Source: a virus
Length of the DNA stretch: 49,567 nt
Direction: 5' to 3' (one strand)
IMG/VR virus record: IMGVR_UViG_3300009504_000001
Location: 1 to 49,567 of that record
The notes below the pieces were generated by a model. It was given only the letters and a program-made list of their open reading frames with translations, was not told where the DNA came from and ran no database searches. A program made the translations under genes and the position numbers. Positions 48,164-49,567 of this stretch are shown here, piece by piece. How positions within the stretch are numbered: the stretch's first letter is position 1; each line of letters starts with the position of its first letter.

Positions 48164-48370
48164 TCAGTCCTCCATCCCTTCGATCTGCTCGCATAGCGCA
48201 TCGAGATAGTAGTCATACGGCGCCAGCTCACTCGGTAGACTCTGCAAGAACTCCTCGCACTTGCATTGGTACGCCCAATCGAGGGTCGTCCGCGGATCTT
48301 TCGGATCGAACTCTATCTCGAACGGCTGTCCGCAGCACGGACAATCAATGGTCTTTTGTAGTAATGGCAT
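48164..48370 (-). CDS. Small zinc-finger-like protein, 68 aa
   Basis: MPLLQKTIDCPCCGQPFEIEF, then QCKCEEF (about 36-42), gives a CxCC...CxC cluster fit for one zinc. The C-terminus is acidic. It overlaps the upstream membrane protein gene by 26 bases. No known family. Confidence 0.65.
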   Translation of the reverse strand: MPLLQKTIDCPCCGQPFEIEFDPKDPRTTLDWAYQCKCEEFLQSLPSELAPYDYYLDALCEQIEGMED

Positions 48371-48611
48371 CCCACTCTCCCTCCGTCGGCTCACCAAGGT
48401 AACCTGCTGCCTCGATGAGCATCTCGTAGATTTCATTCTCAAGCTCGATGACATCTCGAAGCGTCTCCATCAACTCATTGAATGGCGCACTCCGCTCGAC
48501 GATGACTTCGGTCTTCTGCCTCGCACCGATCACAGCGAGCGAGGCAAGCCATCCGAAGCACACTGCTTGTCCGAGGAGAGCCAAACCAACGATGATCTTC
48601 CAGTGTTTCAA
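48345..48611 (-). CDS. Small membrane-anchored protein, 88 aa (holin/spanin candidate)
   Basis: A TTG start with GGGGGAGG eight bases upstream. Residues about 4-30 (WKIIVGLALLGQAVCFGWLASLAVIG) are a signal-anchor-type helix. The rest is acidic and helical (APFNELMETLRDVIELENEIYEML). It lies two genes from the lysin and could be a holin regulator or inner-membrane spanin. The GTTCAA palindrome lies 20 bases upstream. Confidence 0.65.
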   Translation of the reverse strand: MKHWKIIVGLALLGQAVCFGWLASLAVIGARQKTEVIVERSAPFNELMETLRDVIELENEIYEMLIEAAGYLGEPTEGEWDAITTKDH

Positions 48612-48630
48612 TTTACTTCCTCCCCCTCTC

Positions 48631-48645
48631 GTTCAATAATTGAAC
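48631..48645. promoter_or_regulatory. Operator-like palindrome GTTCAATAATTGAAC
   Basis: Copy 7 of 7, with GTC on the right and CTC on the left. It sits between the stop at 48648 and the TTG start at 48611, beside the lysis genes. Confidence 0.7.
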
Positions 48646-48647
48646 GT

Positions 48648-48821
48648 CTACCAATTCCCGCCGGCGGTGTCCGCCTCGCCGAACGTGCATGGCCCGCACA
48701 TCCCGGTGATCGGTACGATAGGACGTGCTCCACACACTTCACATTCACACGTCCAATCTGGATCGAGTTCCTCGTCCGCCGGCCGCTCCGGCTCCGGTAT
48801 TTCTCGACGACGGCGCCGCAT
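48648..48821 (-). CDS. Small zinc-ribbon protein, 57 aa
   Basis: ATG 48821 overlaps the lysin stop (TGATG). MRRRRREIPEPERP is basic, then CECEVCG, a hydrophobic turn and CGPC (about 31-49), a compact two-knuckle zinc ribbon. It is coupled to the lysin gene but its function is unknown. Confidence 0.65.
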   Translation of the reverse strand: MRRRRREIPEPERPADEELDPDWTCECEVCGARPIVPITGMCGPCTFGEADTAGGNW

Positions 48822-49195
48822 CACTCTTCTTCCTCCGAGGACGTGCCGACCCACATCGTAGGTACTTCCCGGTCATCCAGATGCACATGACTATCGTATA
48901 CCCCGATGCCTCTGAACCCCATCCGAATAGCTGCCTCGACGATCTTGAACGCATGACTGCGCCAATGACACCGGATGTCCACCGCTCTCCCCTGCCCATG
49001 GAATCCAGCATCACCCGGACGATAGCTGTCAGTCACAATGAATGCTACGCCTGCCTGCTCTCTCGTCATATCCAGCCGCCGCATGAATCGCGTCTCCATT
49101 AGCTCTGGATATGGAAAGGACTTCTTCATTCTCCCACTCACCACGACTTCCTCGTCTGGATGGAAGTACTTCAATCCCTCGAACGCCTTTGACAT
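48821..49195 (-). CDS. Endolysin-type M15 peptidase, 124 aa
   Basis: Cleaves cell-wall peptides to free progeny. M15_3 signatures: TDSYRPG (about 55-61), FHGQGRAVDIR with H66 and D73, then IGVYDSHVHLDDRE with H105, which complete the zinc-binding HxxxxxxD...H set. About 125 residues fits a one-domain lysin without cell-wall-binding repeats. The ATG follows GGGAGG and overlaps the gene before it by 25 bases. Two membrane proteins downstream may form the release apparatus. Confidence 0.88.
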   Translation of the reverse strand: MSKAFEGLKYFHPDEEVVVSGRMKKSFPYPELMETRFMRRLDMTREQAGVAFIVTDSYRPGDAGFHGQGRAVDIRCHWRSHAFKIVEAAIRMGFRGIGVYDSHVHLDDREVPTMWVGTSSEEEE

Positions 49196-49567
49196 ATCTC
49201 CCTCCCGTACTTAGGTAAACTCTCTCTCACCACCCACTCTACTTCCTCCGGATGGCAAGAGCACGTGACTCTCCCGCTCGCCTCGATCCTGACCTCTCCC
49301 TCGTGTTCATCCAGAATCCTGGCGATCTCATAGTGTCCCCGACGGATAATCAACTCCACTTCGACCTCCTCCCCTTCAACTCTAAGAGTCGAGGAGAGAA
49401 TGTCTCTCGGATCTGGTCGTGGGGAGAGAGTGTATAGACCGCAGAACAACGCATTCAACAGTTCCTCTCCTCTCTCCACCACGGCCATGACACCGAACAG
49501 TGGCGTACGGAATACATACTTCTCCAACCCTCCCCGAGTCTCCGAGGTGCCCGTACTCAGGCTCAAC
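49171..49567 (-). CDS. Hypothetical protein crossing the genome join (main part)
   Basis: On the circle the gene starts at the ATG at 125-123 and runs through 49567 to 49171, about 133 residues. It is not recognised. It starts LSLSTGTSETRGGLEKYVFRTPLFGVM and is beta-rich (VEVELIIRRG, EVRIEASGRV) with a charged helix near the end. It is directly upstream of the lysin. As the window is cut here, its first codon appears only in the left copy. Confidence 0.72.
   Translation of the reverse strand, partial: LSLSTGTSETRGGLEKYVFRTPLFGVMAVVERGEELLNALFCGLYTLSPRPDPRDILSSTLRVEGEEVEVELIIRRGHYEIARILDEHEGEVRIEASGRVTCSCHPEEVEWVVRESLPKYGREICQRRSRD
49445..49567. repeat. Terminal direct repeat, right copy
   Basis: Identical over its full 123 bases to 1-123. 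See the left copy for the meaning. Confidence 0.97.

Overview
This window is the complete genome of a tailed bacteriophage of the short-tailed (podovirus-like) type. Bases 1-123 are identical to 49445-49567, so the sequence closes into a circle of 49,444 unique bases, and one gene reads intact across the join. The head and tail block follows a T7-like order: portal, scaffold, capsid, head-tail connectors, tail nozzle, GNAT-like protein, then three ejection-type virion proteins. The host cannot be named from sequence alone. Strong AGGAGG ribosome sites and consensus sigma70-type promoters (TTGACA, 17-18 bases, TATATT) point to an ordinary bacterial host. I see no integrase, excisionase or CI-like repressor, so a lytic lifestyle is the simplest reading.

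Layout. On the circle there are two opposed transcription units. The leftward unit starts near 5.2 kb and runs through small early proteins (5156 to 119). It crosses the join, passes a lysis and accessory cluster (49567 to 45832), and continues into the DNA replication operon (45785 to 36561). That operon holds a RHH-type regulator, a PD-(D/E)XK Cas4/RecB-like nuclease, a Sak4-like ATPase, a DUF669/SSB-like protein, a GroES-like co-chaperonin, a ParB-methyltransferase fusion, a uracil-DNA-glycosylase/DNA polymerase A fusion and a DUF3987-type ATPase. The rightward unit (5938 to 36589) carries terminase genes, a cassette for activated surface sugars or polyols (LicD, pyruvyl transferase-like, cytidylyltransferase), receptor-binding beta-helix proteins, then the whole virion. 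The two units meet tail to tail and overlap by 29 bases at 36.6 kb. They diverge at the 5157-5937 control region.

Control layer. Five promoters share a TATATT -10 box. Independently, a 15-base palindrome, GTTCAA-N3-TTGAAC, occurs seven times, nearly always between genes or near a gene start, including just downstream of two promoters and at three places inside the late operon. This looks like a genome-wide operator or stoperator set whose protein is not obvious. A roughly 250-290 base imperfect inverted repeat with a pure A+T centre (3921-4212) is the best candidate for a replication origin or other DNA-processing site. Two tRNA-like elements keep an acceptor stem and T arm but lack a normal body; they lie in the leftward unit.

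Most unusual content: the dispersed palindrome set, the giant inverted repeat, the tRNA-like minihelices, a phage GroES with a large insertion, a probable out-of-frame gene overlapping the portal and scaffold genes, a 43-residue tandem-repeat virion protein, and a hexapeptide left-handed beta-helix protein whose gene carries an exact 72-base tandem duplication.
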